Positions 20,315-28,912 of a stretch of 57,869 nt of DNA are shown here, in pieces; the first letter of the stretch is position 1; each line of letters starts with the position of its first letter. The notes beneath the pieces are model-generated. The model saw nothing but the letters and a program-made list of their open reading frames with translations, ran no database searches and was not told the DNA's origin. The position numbers and the translations under genes are program-made. This stretch comes from Pseudomonadota bacterium (GTDB lineage Bacteria; Myxococcota_A; UBA796; SXON01), in the NCBI GenBank assembly GCA_030684355.1, contig JAUXTN010000190.1, forward strand, positions 1 to 57,869. The letters are read 5' to 3'.

Positions 20315-21023
20315 TCCCGGCGTCGTCGAGGCGCGCGGCCTCGTCCAGGCGCCCGGCCTGCTCCCCCGCGACCACGTGCGCGCCGCCCTCATCGCCGTCG
20401 TGCTCCTGGTCAGCGGCATCGCGGCGTCCCCCATGCCGAAGTCCGTGCGGCGCGCCCACTTCGAGACCCCCATCGCCATCGAGGAGGTCGATCGCTGGGT
20501 CGGCATCCTCGGGGGCGTCGGCGTCACCGTGACGCGGAAGGAGCTCGCCGACCGGACCTACACCGTCGGGAAGTTCTTCGCGGACCTGCGCGGCACGCTG
20601 CTCGGCCCCTTCAAGGGGTGGTTCCGCGTCACCGGCACCGGGCAGGGCTGGGGCCTCTTCACCTACCCGGACAGCTACCCGCACCAGCTCGTCATCGAGG
20701 TGCGCGCCGCGGGGAGCGCGCCCGGCAGCGAGGACGGGTGGCGCCCGATCTACGCCGCGCTCGATCCCGACGCCGCCTGGCACCGCGACCAGCTCGCCTA
20801 CCGTCGCGTCCGCGGCGTGTACGACGGCAACACCCGCAAGCCCGGCCCCTCCTACGACAACTTCGTCGCGTGGGCGAGCAGGCAAGCGTTCGCCGACCTT
20901 CCGGACGCCGCCGAGGTCCGTATCGGCTTCATCCGCACCCACTCGACCATGCCCGGCGTCCAGCCCGACCCCGAGCGCCTCCCGAAGTTCCAGCGCGTGG
21001 TCGCCCGACCGGTGGCTCCATGA
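20307..21023 (+). CDS. Membrane-anchored protein linked to HTTM gene
   Basis: A 238-residue protein with one hydrophobic segment (ALIAVVLLVSGIAASPMP, residues about 27-45) and then a soluble domain (FETPIAIEEVDRWV ... GWGLFTYPDSYPHQLVIEV ... RPIYAALDPDAAW). This resembles the DUF5819-type partners often encoded beside HTTM-domain proteins, but I cannot confirm the family. GTG 20307 overlaps greB by 8 bp, and the stop overlaps the HTTM start (ATGA), indicating translational coupling to both. Confidence 0.8.
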   Translation: MASPGVVEARGLVQAPGLLPRDHVRAALIAVVLLVSGIAASPMPKSVRRAHFETPIAIEEVDRWVGILGGVGVTVTRKELADRTYTVGKFFADLRGTLLGPFKGWFRVTGTGQGWGLFTYPDSYPHQLVIEVRAAGSAPGSEDGWRPIYAALDPDAAWHRDQLAYRRVRGVYDGNTRKPGPSYDNFVAWASRQAFADLPDAAEVRIGFIRTHSTMPGVQPDPERLPKFQRVVARPVAP

Positions 21024-22030
21024 GCGGCCCGATGCGCGCGGTCACGCGTGCCTGGATGGGGTGGGCCGGCGTGTGGGCGCGGCAGGAGTCGCCGCGCGTG
21101 CTCGCTGTCGTGCGCATCTGCGTGGCGATGGTCCTACTCTACGACTTCTGGAAGGTGTGGGACCTGGAGCTCGTCTCCACCCTCTGGGGCGTGCCGGAGG
21201 CCGGCGGTTTCGGGGATGTCCTCTCCCGCACCCCCGTCCCCGAGCTCTACCGTTGGTTGCCGCCGACCGTGGCCACCGCCTACGGCGCCTGGGCCGTCAT
21301 GATCGTCGCGCTCGCGTGCCTCGCCGCGGGCTTCCTCACCCCCGTGGTCGCCCTCGTGGCGCTCCTCGTCTCCGCGCAGCTCGCGCAGGTCCTCCCCCTC
21401 GGCGACCGCGGCATCGACCTCATGATGCGCAACGTGCTGCTCCTCCTCGCGCTCTCAGGGGCGGGCCGGACCTGGTCGCTCGACGCCCGGCTCTTCCGGA
21501 CCGGCCTCCTCGCGCGGCTCTTCGGCGCCCGTGCGCTCGTCCCGGCGTGGCCCCGCTACCTGCTCGTGGTGCAGCTCCTCGTCATGTACTTCAGCGCGGG
21601 CATCCAGAAGACCTCGGTCACCTGGTGGCCCCTCGGCGACTACGGCGCGCTCTACCTCATCCTCCAGGACCCCTCCATCGCCGCGTTCCGCTTCGCGTGG
21701 CTGGAGCGCATCTTCCCGCTCACCCAGCTCGCCGCGATGGCGACGATGGTGTTCGAGCTCGGCGCCGCCCCCATCGCGCTCGCGTGGTGGTTCCGCGACA
21801 CCCGCCTGCGCCCCGGCCGCCTCCGCGCGCTCTACAACCGGTTGGAGCTGCACAAGCTGTGGATGTTCATCGGCGTGCTCCTCCACGTCGGCATCGCCGC
21901 CAGCATGAACCTCGGCATCTTCCCCTACGCGATGTTGGCGCTCTACCCGGCGTTCTTCCACCCGGACGAGCTGCCCCGGCGGCTGCGGGCGCGGGCGGTG
22001 GGCGCGGTGGAGGAGGCGCAGGCGGCGTAG
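21020..22030 (+). CDS. HTTM domain (vitamin K-dependent gamma-carboxylase-like) membrane protein
   Basis: A 336-residue polytopic membrane protein. It starts with RVLAVVRICVAMVLLYDFWK and contains RGIDLMMRNVLLLLALSGAG, VQLLVMYFSAGIQKTSVTWW and LHKLWMFIGVLLHVGIAASM, the set of segments and positions seen in HTTM proteins. The family resembles the membrane part of gamma-glutamyl carboxylase, but the bacterial substrate is unknown. ATG 21020 overlaps the upstream stop. The end abuts the convergent Uma2-like gene at 22031 with no gap. Confidence 0.9.
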   Translation: MSGPMRAVTRAWMGWAGVWARQESPRVLAVVRICVAMVLLYDFWKVWDLELVSTLWGVPEAGGFGDVLSRTPVPELYRWLPPTVATAYGAWAVMIVALACLAAGFLTPVVALVALLVSAQLAQVLPLGDRGIDLMMRNVLLLLALSGAGRTWSLDARLFRTGLLARLFGARALVPAWPRYLLVVQLLVMYFSAGIQKTSVTWWPLGDYGALYLILQDPSIAAFRFAWLERIFPLTQLAAMATMVFELGAAPIALAWWFRDTRLRPGRLRALYNRLELHKLWMFIGVLLHVGIAASMNLGIFPYAMLALYPAFFHPDELPRRLRARAVGAVEEAQAA

Positions 22031-22609
22031 CTACGGTCGCCCCACCTCGACGCCCTCGTAGACCTCGGAGAGCGAGAGGGCCAGGCCGTGCGGCGGGATG
22101 GCGACAGTCCCCTCCCCCTCGGCCTCGGTCAGCCGCCAGCTCCCGTCCTCCTGCCGGGCATACACTTCGATCCGACGCTCGCGGGTCGCCACGAAGACGT
22201 AGGCCGACAGCCCTCCGAGGTGTCGGTAGTGAGCCGCCTTGGCTCCACGATCGTGGGCCTCCGTGGTGTCGGAGAGCACCTCGATGACGATGGACGGGTT
22301 GAGGAGCGACGGCGGCTTGCTCTCCGTGAACCGGGGCGGGTCACAGGCGATGCTGACGTCCGGGTACACGTAGGCGCCGGTGGCCTCGACCCGGACGCGC
22401 ATGTCCCCGTTGTAGACCCGGCACGGTCCGCCGCGGAGCCGCGTGACGAGCGCCACGGCGAGGTTCACGCTGATGAGTACGTGCGCCTCCGACGCGCCGG
22501 ACATCGAGACGAGCGCGCCCGGTGGGTAGTACTCGTGCCGCCCCTCGTGCGTGAGGTCGTAGGCGAGGTACTCGCCTTCTGTCATCCGGGGGTCGGGCAC
22601 GCTGGACAT
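22031..22609 (-). CDS. Uma2 family (DUF820) PD-(D/E)XK-like protein
   Basis: A 192-residue protein with the Uma2 layout: MTEGEYLAYDLTHEGRHEYY at the N terminus, VYNGDMRVRVEATGAYVYPD (the Asp and Tyr-Pro-Asp of the active-site region), then LLNPSIVIEVLSDTTEAHD, KAAHYRHLGGLSAYVFV and RIEVYARQEDGSW. Uma2 proteins are a restriction-endonuclease-fold group abundant in cyanobacteria and Myxococcota; their biological role is unclear. The usual Asp ... ExL catalytic pattern (VIEVLS) is retained. It is a single gene, convergent with HTTM, with no toxin or antitoxin partner visible. Confidence 0.9.
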   Translation of the reverse strand: MSSVPDPRMTEGEYLAYDLTHEGRHEYYPPGALVSMSGASEAHVLISVNLAVALVTRLRGGPCRVYNGDMRVRVEATGAYVYPDVSIACDPPRFTESKPPSLLNPSIVIEVLSDTTEAHDRGAKAAHYRHLGGLSAYVFVATRERRIEVYARQEDGSWRLTEAEGEGTVAIPPHGLALSLSEVYEGVEVGRP

Positions 22610-22731
22610 GCCGGAAGGGTAGCGCCCCGGGCGCTCCGCCGCCCACCCTCCGATCCCGTCAGGCGCTTTCAGGTTCTTTCAAGAGCGACGTGTCGGCTGC
22701 CCCGAGCAGGGCGCTCGCCCGGCCGCCTCCC

Positions 22732-23547
22732 CTACTCCCGCAACGCCGCGAACAGGATCTCCCCCCGCTCGTCCGCCATCTCCGCCTGGAACACGCCCAC
22801 GCGCTTCATCCGCACGGCCGCGAACACGGCGAGCTCCATGGCGCCGCCCATCGTGACCGTGAGGATGGGCTCCACGAACGGCGGCTCCTCCCCCACGGGC
22901 GTCTCGACCAGCCACTCGAAGCGGTTTCCCTTTGGCCAGAACCGCGCGATGGGGTCGGCGCCCAGCACGCGGTTGCCTGCGGGGCCGGTGATGGTGAGGC
23001 GCACGCCGTCGAGCGTCCACGTGTCCTCGCGGCCCGGCACCAGCCACCGCGCGCGCACGGGCGCGATGCGGCTCTCCCACGCGGAGAGCGCCTTGGCGTA
23101 GCGGGGGTCCTCCGTCGGGTTGGGCTCGCCCGCGGGGTGATCCAGCTCGGCGAGGGTGAAGGCGTCGGCGTCCTCGTCGAAGCGGAAGGACAGGCCGATC
23201 TCGGGGTCTCCCCCGCGCACGACCCCGATGGCGCCGCGCTCGAAGGTGAACGGCCGCGGGAAGCGGCGCGCGAGCACCCCCAGCGCGGCCTCGACAGCCC
23301 CGACGTTGGCGGCGAACGCGCCGGGCTCGGGCGGCCCCCCGCCCTTCGGCAGCGGCTCGGACTCCACGCCGGTCACGCGCACGCGCACCCCGCGGAGCTG
23401 GAAGCGGAGGACGTAGCGCCGCAGCCCCGAGAGGCCCGACGCGGCGTGGATCGCCGGGGCGATGTGCGCCTGCTCGACCACGCTGCCGAGCCGCGCCCAG
23501 GCCTCGTCGGCGGGCTCGTCCCCGCGATTACGATCGAACCAGGACAT
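22732..23547 (-). CDS. Conserved hypothetical protein
   Basis: A 271-residue soluble protein of unrecognised family, mixed alpha/beta and without cysteines. It contains VLRFQLRGVRVRVTGVESEP, EIGLSFRFDEDADAFTLAEL and TVTMGGAMELAVFAAVRMK. ATG 23547 is chosen because a perfect AGGAGGT Shine-Dalgarno lies 5 bp upstream. An in-frame ATG 33 bp further up has no such site. The start overlaps the end of the pseudouridine synthase gene by 20 bp, so the two are likely translated from one message. Confidence 0.8.
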   Translation of the reverse strand: MSWFDRNRGDEPADEAWARLGSVVEQAHIAPAIHAASGLSGLRRYVLRFQLRGVRVRVTGVESEPLPKGGGPPEPGAFAANVGAVEAALGVLARRFPRPFTFERGAIGVVRGGDPEIGLSFRFDEDADAFTLAELDHPAGEPNPTEDPRYAKALSAWESRIAPVRARWLVPGREDTWTLDGVRLTITGPAGNRVLGADPIARFWPKGNRFEWLVETPVGEEPPFVEPILTVTMGGAMELAVFAAVRMKRVGVFQAEMADERGEILFAALRE

Positions 23548-24211
23548 CCGGACCTCCTGCGTCGTCGGGCGCGCCCGCACGGGCGCCGTCGGGCAAGGGC
23601 GCCACCGGCGACGCCCAGCCGGGTCCTACCATGCGCACGTGGTGAAGCACGAACACGCCCGGCTCGCCGCCGTAGAGCGTGTCCCCCCGCAACGGGATCC
23701 CCGCCGCCGCCGCGTGCACGCGGATCTGGTGCATCACGCCGGTGCGGATCTCGGCCTCCCACCAGCCGCCGCCGCGGTCGGTGAAGCGGGTCCACGCGTC
23801 GTACCACTTGCCGCGGTGCACGGTGCGCGGCCCGCGGCGCGTCACCATGCGGTCCTTGCGGTTGGGGTGGTGCGCGATCGGCTCGCTGCGCACCTGCTCG
23901 TGGAAGGGCGCGGGCGCGTCCGACCGGAACAGGTAGAACTTCCCCAGGGCGCCCGACGCGAAGTCCGCGCGCAGCGGCGCGAGGCCCTCGGGGGTGCGCG
24001 CGGCCACGACGAGCCCGGACGTGGCGGTGTCGAGCCGGTGCGCGATGCCGCCCTCGAACCCCTTCGGCCAACCCTCGGCCCGGTCCGGCCGGGCCGCCAG
24101 GAGCCGCGCGAGCACGCAGTCCCCCGCGGGGTCGGCGTGCGGCGGGAAGACCGGGATCCCCGCGGGCTTCCAGAGGTAGAGGCGGTCGGCGTCCTCGCCC
24201 AGAACGAGCAT
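23528..24211 (-). CDS. RluA-family pseudouridine synthase
   Basis: A 227-residue protein. GGIAHRLDTATSGLVV contains the HRLD motif with the catalytic Asp (residue about 61). VMHQIRVHAAAAGIPLRGD is the second family signature, followed by LYGG. There is no S4 domain, so it is the short RluA/RluC/TruC-like type. Family members convert specific uridines to pseudouridine in rRNA or tRNA; the target here cannot be assigned. KPAGIPVFPPH is the usual N-terminal strand. ATG 24211 is the natural start. It is upstream of, and overlaps, the hypothetical gene at 22732-23547. Confidence 0.92.
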   Translation of the reverse strand: MLVLGEDADRLYLWKPAGIPVFPPHADPAGDCVLARLLAARPDRAEGWPKGFEGGIAHRLDTATSGLVVAARTPEGLAPLRADFASGALGKFYLFRSDAPAPFHEQVRSEPIAHHPNRKDRMVTRRGPRTVHRGKWYDAWTRFTDRGGGWWEAEIRTGVMHQIRVHAAAAGIPLRGDTLYGGEPGVFVLHHVRMVGPGWASPVAPLPDGARAGAPDDAGGPDVLVRS

Positions 24212-24517
24212 CCCGCCCCTTAACGTCGCCGGCTGGAAGGTTCGCTAGTGCCGCTGCCCCGAAGTCTCTCGCCAGGGCGCGAGAGCCTTCGAGGGGGCGC
24301 GTTGCGCCCGGCCGCTATCGCGGCCCAGCGGCTTTCTGGAGGGGGAGGCGGACCTCCCCCTTGCGCCTTCGGCGCACCCCCTCCCCGGCCGCTTCGCGTC
24401 CGACGTGCCCGTGCACGGGCTGTCGGGAGGTGACGAGGAACTTGCGGGCACGGACACTACTCCGCCCAGCGCGAACACGGAGGGCCGCTCGAAACGGAGC
24501 CGCCTCCGCATCAAGCG
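24212..24517. other. Non-coding stretch packed with short perfect hairpins
   Basis: No gene is supported here. From 24261 to 24376 five inverted repeats follow head to tail. They are GAAGTCTCTCGC/GCGAGAGCCTTC (24261-24290, one mismatch), GGGCGC/GCGCCC (24295-24309), GGCCGC/GCGGCC (24310-24325), GGGGGAGG/CCTCCCCC (24341-24360) and TGCGCC/GGCGCA (24362-24376). A 14-bp palindrome GCCCGTGCACGGGC follows at 24407-24420. This looks like an extragenic palindromic element. The short frames through it have no homology I can recognise. Confidence 0.6.
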
Positions 24518-24856
24518 CTACGGCGCCGGCGCCCCGCTCCAGAGCTGCCCGCGCAACATGTACCCGTACATCCGGAAGTCCCCGCGCAGCGACCAGATCG
24601 GGTGCTGGAACGTCGCCGGGCGGTTCTTCTCGATGATGAAGTGCCCGACCCACGCCGGGCCGTACCCCACGACCGGCAGGAGCAGGAGCAGCCAGGGCTG
24701 GAGCGTGACCACGGCGAAGAGGGCGGTGAGGATCACCGCCGTCGTCCCGCAGAAATGCATGCGGCGATTCGTCTGGTCCGCGTGCTCGCCCAGGTAGTAG
24801 GGCCAGAACTCTTCGAAGTCGCGGAAGGTACGGTCGGTCGCCACGGCGGCCTCCAT
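24518..24856 (-). CDS. Mpo1-like (DUF962) membrane protein
   Basis: A 112-residue protein with the DUF962/Mpo1 pattern: EFWPYYLGEHADQTNRRMHF, two hydrophobic hairpins, then VGHFIIEKNRPATFQHPIWS, holding the conserved Gly-His ... Glu-x-x-x-Pro-Ala. Yeast Mpo1 is an Fe(II)-dependent dioxygenase acting in alpha-oxidation of 2-hydroxy fatty acids; the bacterial substrate is unknown. ATG 24856 gives the full domain. It is a lone gene, divergent from the kinase. A second Mpo1-like domain is fused to an oxidase at 40328-42256. Confidence 0.9.
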   Translation of the reverse strand: MEAAVATDRTFRDFEEFWPYYLGEHADQTNRRMHFCGTTAVILTALFAVVTLQPWLLLLLPVVGYGPAWVGHFIIEKNRPATFQHPIWSLRGDFRMYGYMLRGQLWSGAPAP

Positions 24857-25123
24857 GCGGGTTCGAGGATGCCTAACGCGGTCCCGCGGGGTTGTAGGGA
24901 AAGGGGCGTCCTCCGCCCCGCCCGCTGGGCCCCAGGCGGGGGCTTGCCACGAGGACGATCGCCAAGGCGCGGCGCACGCCTCCTGGCTACGTTCGAGCTG
25001 AATCGGAGCTGAATGTCCGCCTTGCGTCTCGACCTGCTCGCCGGCCCGACGGGGGCGCATCGCGAGCCTCCGCGCCACGAAACCGCGCGATCGGCCAACT
25101 GACGAGGTAGTCCCAGGACAACG

Positions 25124-28100
25124 ATGGAATCGCCTCCGCCCGACGCCGGCTCGCTCACCGAGCGCTACTCCCTGGGGCCCGTGCTCGGCCAGGGGAGCTA
25201 CGGCGTGGTCTACCGCGCGTTCGATCGCATGCGTGGCCAGAACGTCGCGCTGAAGAAGCTCCACCGGACGACGCCGCACGCCCTCTACCGATTCAAGACC
25301 GAGTTTCGCTCGGTCGTGCACGTCCAGCACCCCAACCTCGTCCGCCTGCACGACCTCTGCGCGGAGGGGGACGACTGGTTCCTCACCATGGAGCTCGTCG
25401 AGGGCGTCAGCTTCCTCGAGTGGGTGCGCGCGGGGGTCCCGAACGCCCGCGCGGACGAGACCCTCGGGGAGTTCACGGTCGACCCCTCCCTGCCGCCCGC
25501 CCTGGGCGAGCTGCCCGCGCCCAAGCCGGGCCCGGCCTCGCCGCCGTTCGACGAGGCCCGCCTGCGCGACGCCTTCCGGCAGCTCGCCGAGGGCGTGAGC
25601 GCGCTCCACGCCACCGGCACGATGCACCGCGACATCAAGCCCACCAACGTGCTCGTCACGCGCGAGGGCCGCGTCGTCCTGCTGGACTTCAGCCTCGTGA
25701 CCGACCTCGAGGCCGACGAGCAGTCCCGCGTCTTCGGCGGCACCCCGCTCTACATGGCCCCGGAGCACGTCACCCACGCGCCGCTCACCGCCGCGGCGGA
25801 CTGGTACAGCGTCGGCGTCATCCTCTACGAAGCCCTCACCGGGCTGCGGCCGTTCACGGGCGCGCGCTTCGAGATGCTCACCCAGAAGACCCAGGCGCGG
25901 CCGACCTCGCCGGGGGAGCACATCCCCAACCTTCCGCGCGATCTCGTCGCGTTGTGTGACGCCCTCCTCGAGGTCGATCCCACCCTGCGCCCCACCGGCG
26001 CGGACGTGCTGCTCAAGCTGGGTGCGCTCCCCGAGGCCGCCCCGGTGTCGGGCGCCAAGGTGCCGTTCGTGGGGCGCACGGCGCAGCTCGCCGCGCTCGG
26101 GACCGCGTTCGAGCGCGCGCGCGGCAAGGCGGTGGTGCGCATCGTGGACGGGCCGTCGGGCATGGGGAAGTCCGTGCTCGTGCGCAACTTCCTGCGCGAG
26201 CTCACGGCGCGGGACCCCGCGGTGGTCGCCCTGACCGGCCGCTGCTTCGAACGGGAGGCCGTGCGCTTCAAGGGCCTCGACAGCCTGGTGGACTCGCTCG
26301 CGCGCTTCCTCCGTGCCCAGACCGCGGAGGTGCAGGAGGCCGTGATCCCTCGCCACGCGAACGCGCTGGTGCGGCTCTTCCCGGTGCTCGGGGGGGTGGA
26401 ACGGCTCGCCAACCGCCGCGAGGGCGATGTCGCGGACTCCGCCGAGCAGCGCCGCCGTGCGTTCGGCGCCCTCCGGGAGCTCCTCGCGCGGATGGGCGAT
26501 CGCTGGCCGCTCGTCCTCTTCATCGATGACGTGCAGTGGAGCGACGCCGACACCGCCGCGCTCGTCGCGGAGGTGCTCCGCCCGCCGGACGCCCCGTCGG
26601 TCCTGCTCGTGCTCGCGTGTCGCCGGGACGACCTCTCCCGCAGCCCGCTCCTCTCCCGCCTCCTGGAGATCGCGCGGGACGAGCACGATCCGCTGGACAT
26701 CGGGTTCGTCCACGTCGACGAGCTGACCCCCGCGGAGGCCCTCACCCTCGCCAGCGCGCTCGCCCCCGGCGAAGGCGCGGCGGATCGCATCGTCGCGGAG
26801 GCCAAGGGCAACCCCTACTTCGTCGACCAGCTCGCGCGCCGCGCGCAGGCCGGCGGCCCGGTCGTCTCGCTCGACGCCGTCATCCGCGAGCGCGTGGCCG
26901 ACCTCCCCGAGCCCGCGCGGCGCCTCCTCCTCACCGTCGCGGTCGCCGGGCGTCCGATCTCGCGTTCGCTCGCGTGGCGTGCGGCCGGCCTCGACAGCGA
27001 GTCATCGGCCCCGGATGGGGAGCCCTCGAGCCCCGACGGCCCGGCCTACCACGCCTCGATCCTCGATGTGCTGGTGGGCGCCCACCTCGTGCGGCCGGGC
27101 GGCACGGAGGACGAGGTCGAGACCTGGCACGATCGCGTGCGCGAGTCCGTGGTCGCCGGGCAGGATCCCGCCACCCTCCGCCTGCGCCACCTCCGCCTCG
27201 CCAAGGTGCTGGAGGCCGAGCCGCAGCCCGACGCCGAGGCCCTCGCCGCCCACCTCGTCGCGGCGGGGGACGATCCCCGGGCCGCCACCTGGGGCGTGCG
27301 CGCGGGGGACGCCGCGGTGGCCGCCCTCGCGTTCGATCGCGCCGTGCGCCACTACAGCGACGCCCTCGCGCGCGGCGCCCCCGGCTACGAGACCCGCCTC
27401 CGCCTCGCCCGGGCCCTCGCCGCCGCCGGCCGGGGCGCCGAGTCGGCCCGCGTGCAGCTCGCCGCGGCCCCGCTCGTCGCGGATGACGAGGCCCAGCACC
27501 TCCGCGCCGAGGCCTCGCTGAACCTGCTCCTCCAGGGGCACGTGAACGAGGGCATGGCGGTCCTCGCCGACGCCCTCGAACGCACCGGCTTCACGATGCC
27601 GAAGAGCCCGTGGCGGGTGCTCGTGTCGCTCCTGTGGCGGCGCGCGTGGCTGCGCGTGCGCGGCCGCAACTTCACGCGGCGCAAGGTCGCGGACATCGAG
27701 CCCCGGCTCCTCGCCCGCATCGACACCTTGTGGTCGGCCGCCGTCGGCCTCGCGATGTTCGACCAGCTCCGGTCGGCCGACTTCCATGCCCGGGGGCTCA
27801 TGCTCGCGCTCCGCGCCGGGGACCCCCTCCGCATGGCGCGCGCGGTGTCGATGGAGCTCCTCCACAACGCCGTGGGTGGCAGCGGCACGCAGGCCCGCTC
27901 GTTCGTCCTCGCCGGGGAGTCCCAGGCGCTCGTCGCCGAGGTGGACGATCCCCGCGTGGCCGCCGGCTCCCTGCTCAACCGCGGCATCTCGGCCTTCCTC
28001 AACGGTCAGTTCGTCGAGGCCCGCGCCCTCATCGACCGCGCCGACGAGGAGTTCCGCACCCGCTGCGCCGGCAACACCTGGGAGCGCGACAACCTCAACC

Positions 28101-28846
28101 GCTTCCGCGCCCGCGTGTTGACGCTGCTGGGGGACCTCCGCACGATCATCCCGCTCACCCGGGAGCTCGTGCGGGACGCCGAGGGCCGGGGCGACGGCTA
28201 CGTCAGCATCCACGCCCGGCTCCGGACCCACCACCTCGTCCAGATGTGCGAGGACACCCCCCAGGGCGTCGCGGAGGAGCTGGACGAGCTGCTCGCCGCC
28301 ATCTCCGGCTCCGGCTTCCACTTCCAGCACGTCGTGCACCTGCTCGCCACGGCCGAGCTCGACCTGTTCCAGGGCCGCCCCGCGGACGCGTGGAACCGCG
28401 TCGCGGCGACGTGGCCCACCATCGTGCGCACCATGCTGCTCCGCGTGCAGGTCACCCGGGTGGAGGGCGCGTACCTGCGCGGCCGGTGTGCCCTCGCGGT
28501 CGTGGCCGTGCTCCCCGCGTCGGATCCGCGCCGCGCCGAGCTCCTGGGCATCGGCGAGGGCGAGATCCGCGCGCTGCACCACGAGTCCGTCCCCTGGGCC
28601 TCCGCGCTCGCCGCGATCCTCGAGGCCTCGGTCGCGCGGGTCGGGGGCCGGGCCGACGCCGCGGCGCTGCTTGGGCGCGCCGCCGATCGCCTCGACGCCG
28701 TGGACATGCGTCTGCATGCCATGTCCGCCCGGTTGGTCGCGGGAGAGTGGGCGGGGCAACCCGATCCCGCGCCGCGCGCCTGGATGAGGGAGCAGGGCGT
28801 CCGCAATCCCGAGCGCCTCGCCCGGATGTACGTCCCCGGCCGGTGA
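25124..28846 (+). CDS. Ser/Thr protein kinase - AAA ATPase - helical-repeat fusion
   Basis: A 1240-residue signalling protein. Kinase domain (residues 14-310): Gly-rich loop GQGSYGVVY, ALKKL lysine, HRDIKPTNVLV (Asp170), with DFS in place of DFG (Asp188) and GTPLYMAPEH. Then an AAA_16/STAND-like ATPase opens with FVGRTAQLAAL. Walker A is GPSGMGKS (near 342) and Walker B LVLFIDDVQWSD (near 465). The last 500 residues are helical and TPR-like (RAVRHYSDALARGAP, RLVAGEWAGQP). This architecture is typical of Myxococcota. It is cytoplasmic, with no membrane segment. It lies 66 bp upstream of an FHA-domain AAA+ regulator, a plausible phosphorylation-dependent partner (inference). Confidence 0.95.
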   Translation: MESPPPDAGSLTERYSLGPVLGQGSYGVVYRAFDRMRGQNVALKKLHRTTPHALYRFKTEFRSVVHVQHPNLVRLHDLCAEGDDWFLTMELVEGVSFLEWVRAGVPNARADETLGEFTVDPSLPPALGELPAPKPGPASPPFDEARLRDAFRQLAEGVSALHATGTMHRDIKPTNVLVTREGRVVLLDFSLVTDLEADEQSRVFGGTPLYMAPEHVTHAPLTAAADWYSVGVILYEALTGLRPFTGARFEMLTQKTQARPTSPGEHIPNLPRDLVALCDALLEVDPTLRPTGADVLLKLGALPEAAPVSGAKVPFVGRTAQLAALGTAFERARGKAVVRIVDGPSGMGKSVLVRNFLRELTARDPAVVALTGRCFEREAVRFKGLDSLVDSLARFLRAQTAEVQEAVIPRHANALVRLFPVLGGVERLANRREGDVADSAEQRRRAFGALRELLARMGDRWPLVLFIDDVQWSDADTAALVAEVLRPPDAPSVLLVLACRRDDLSRSPLLSRLLEIARDEHDPLDIGFVHVDELTPAEALTLASALAPGEGAADRIVAEAKGNPYFVDQLARRAQAGGPVVSLDAVIRERVADLPEPARRLLLTVAVAGRPISRSLAWRAAGLDSESSAPDGEPSSPDGPAYHASILDVLVGAHLVRPGGTEDEVETWHDRVRESVVAGQDPATLRLRHLRLAKVLEAEPQPDAEALAAHLVAAGDDPRAATWGVRAGDAAVAALAFDRAVRHYSDALARGAPGYETRLRLARALAAAGRGAESARVQLAAAPLVADDEAQHLRAEASLNLLLQGHVNEGMAVLADALERTGFTMPKSPWRVLVSLLWRRAWLRVRGRNFTRRKVADIEPRLLARIDTLWSAAVGLAMFDQLRSADFHARGLMLALRAGDPLRMARAVSMELLHNAVGGSGTQARSFVLAGESQALVAEVDDPRVAAGSLLNRGISAFLNGQFVEARALIDRADEEFRTRCAGNTWERDNLNRFRARVLTLLGDLRTIIPLTRELVRDAEGRGDGYVSIHARLRTHHLVQMCEDTPQGVAEELDELLAAISGSGFHFQHVVHLLATAELDLFQGRPADAWNRVAATWPTIVRTMLLRVQVTRVEGAYLRGRCALAVVAVLPASDPRRAELLGIGEGEIRALHHESVPWASALAAILEASVARVGGRADAAALLGRAADRLDAVDMRLHAMSARLVAGEWAGQPDPAPRAWMREQGVRNPERLARMYVPGR

Positions 28847-28912
28847 GCACCCCCGCCGCTGTCTGTGTCCCCAACGTAGCGGCGGGCGCGGAGCAACCTT
28901 AGAATCCGCCGC

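Noticed and set aside
22031..22609. Toxin-antitoxin or restriction module around the Uma2-like gene
   Set aside because: No partner gene or methylase is adjacent; it is a lone gene between unrelated genes.
24245..24514. Small minus-strand gene of 89 codons
   Set aside because: It runs through the hairpin cluster, has no ribosome-binding site or recognisable protein, and is Arg/Ser/Pro-rich.
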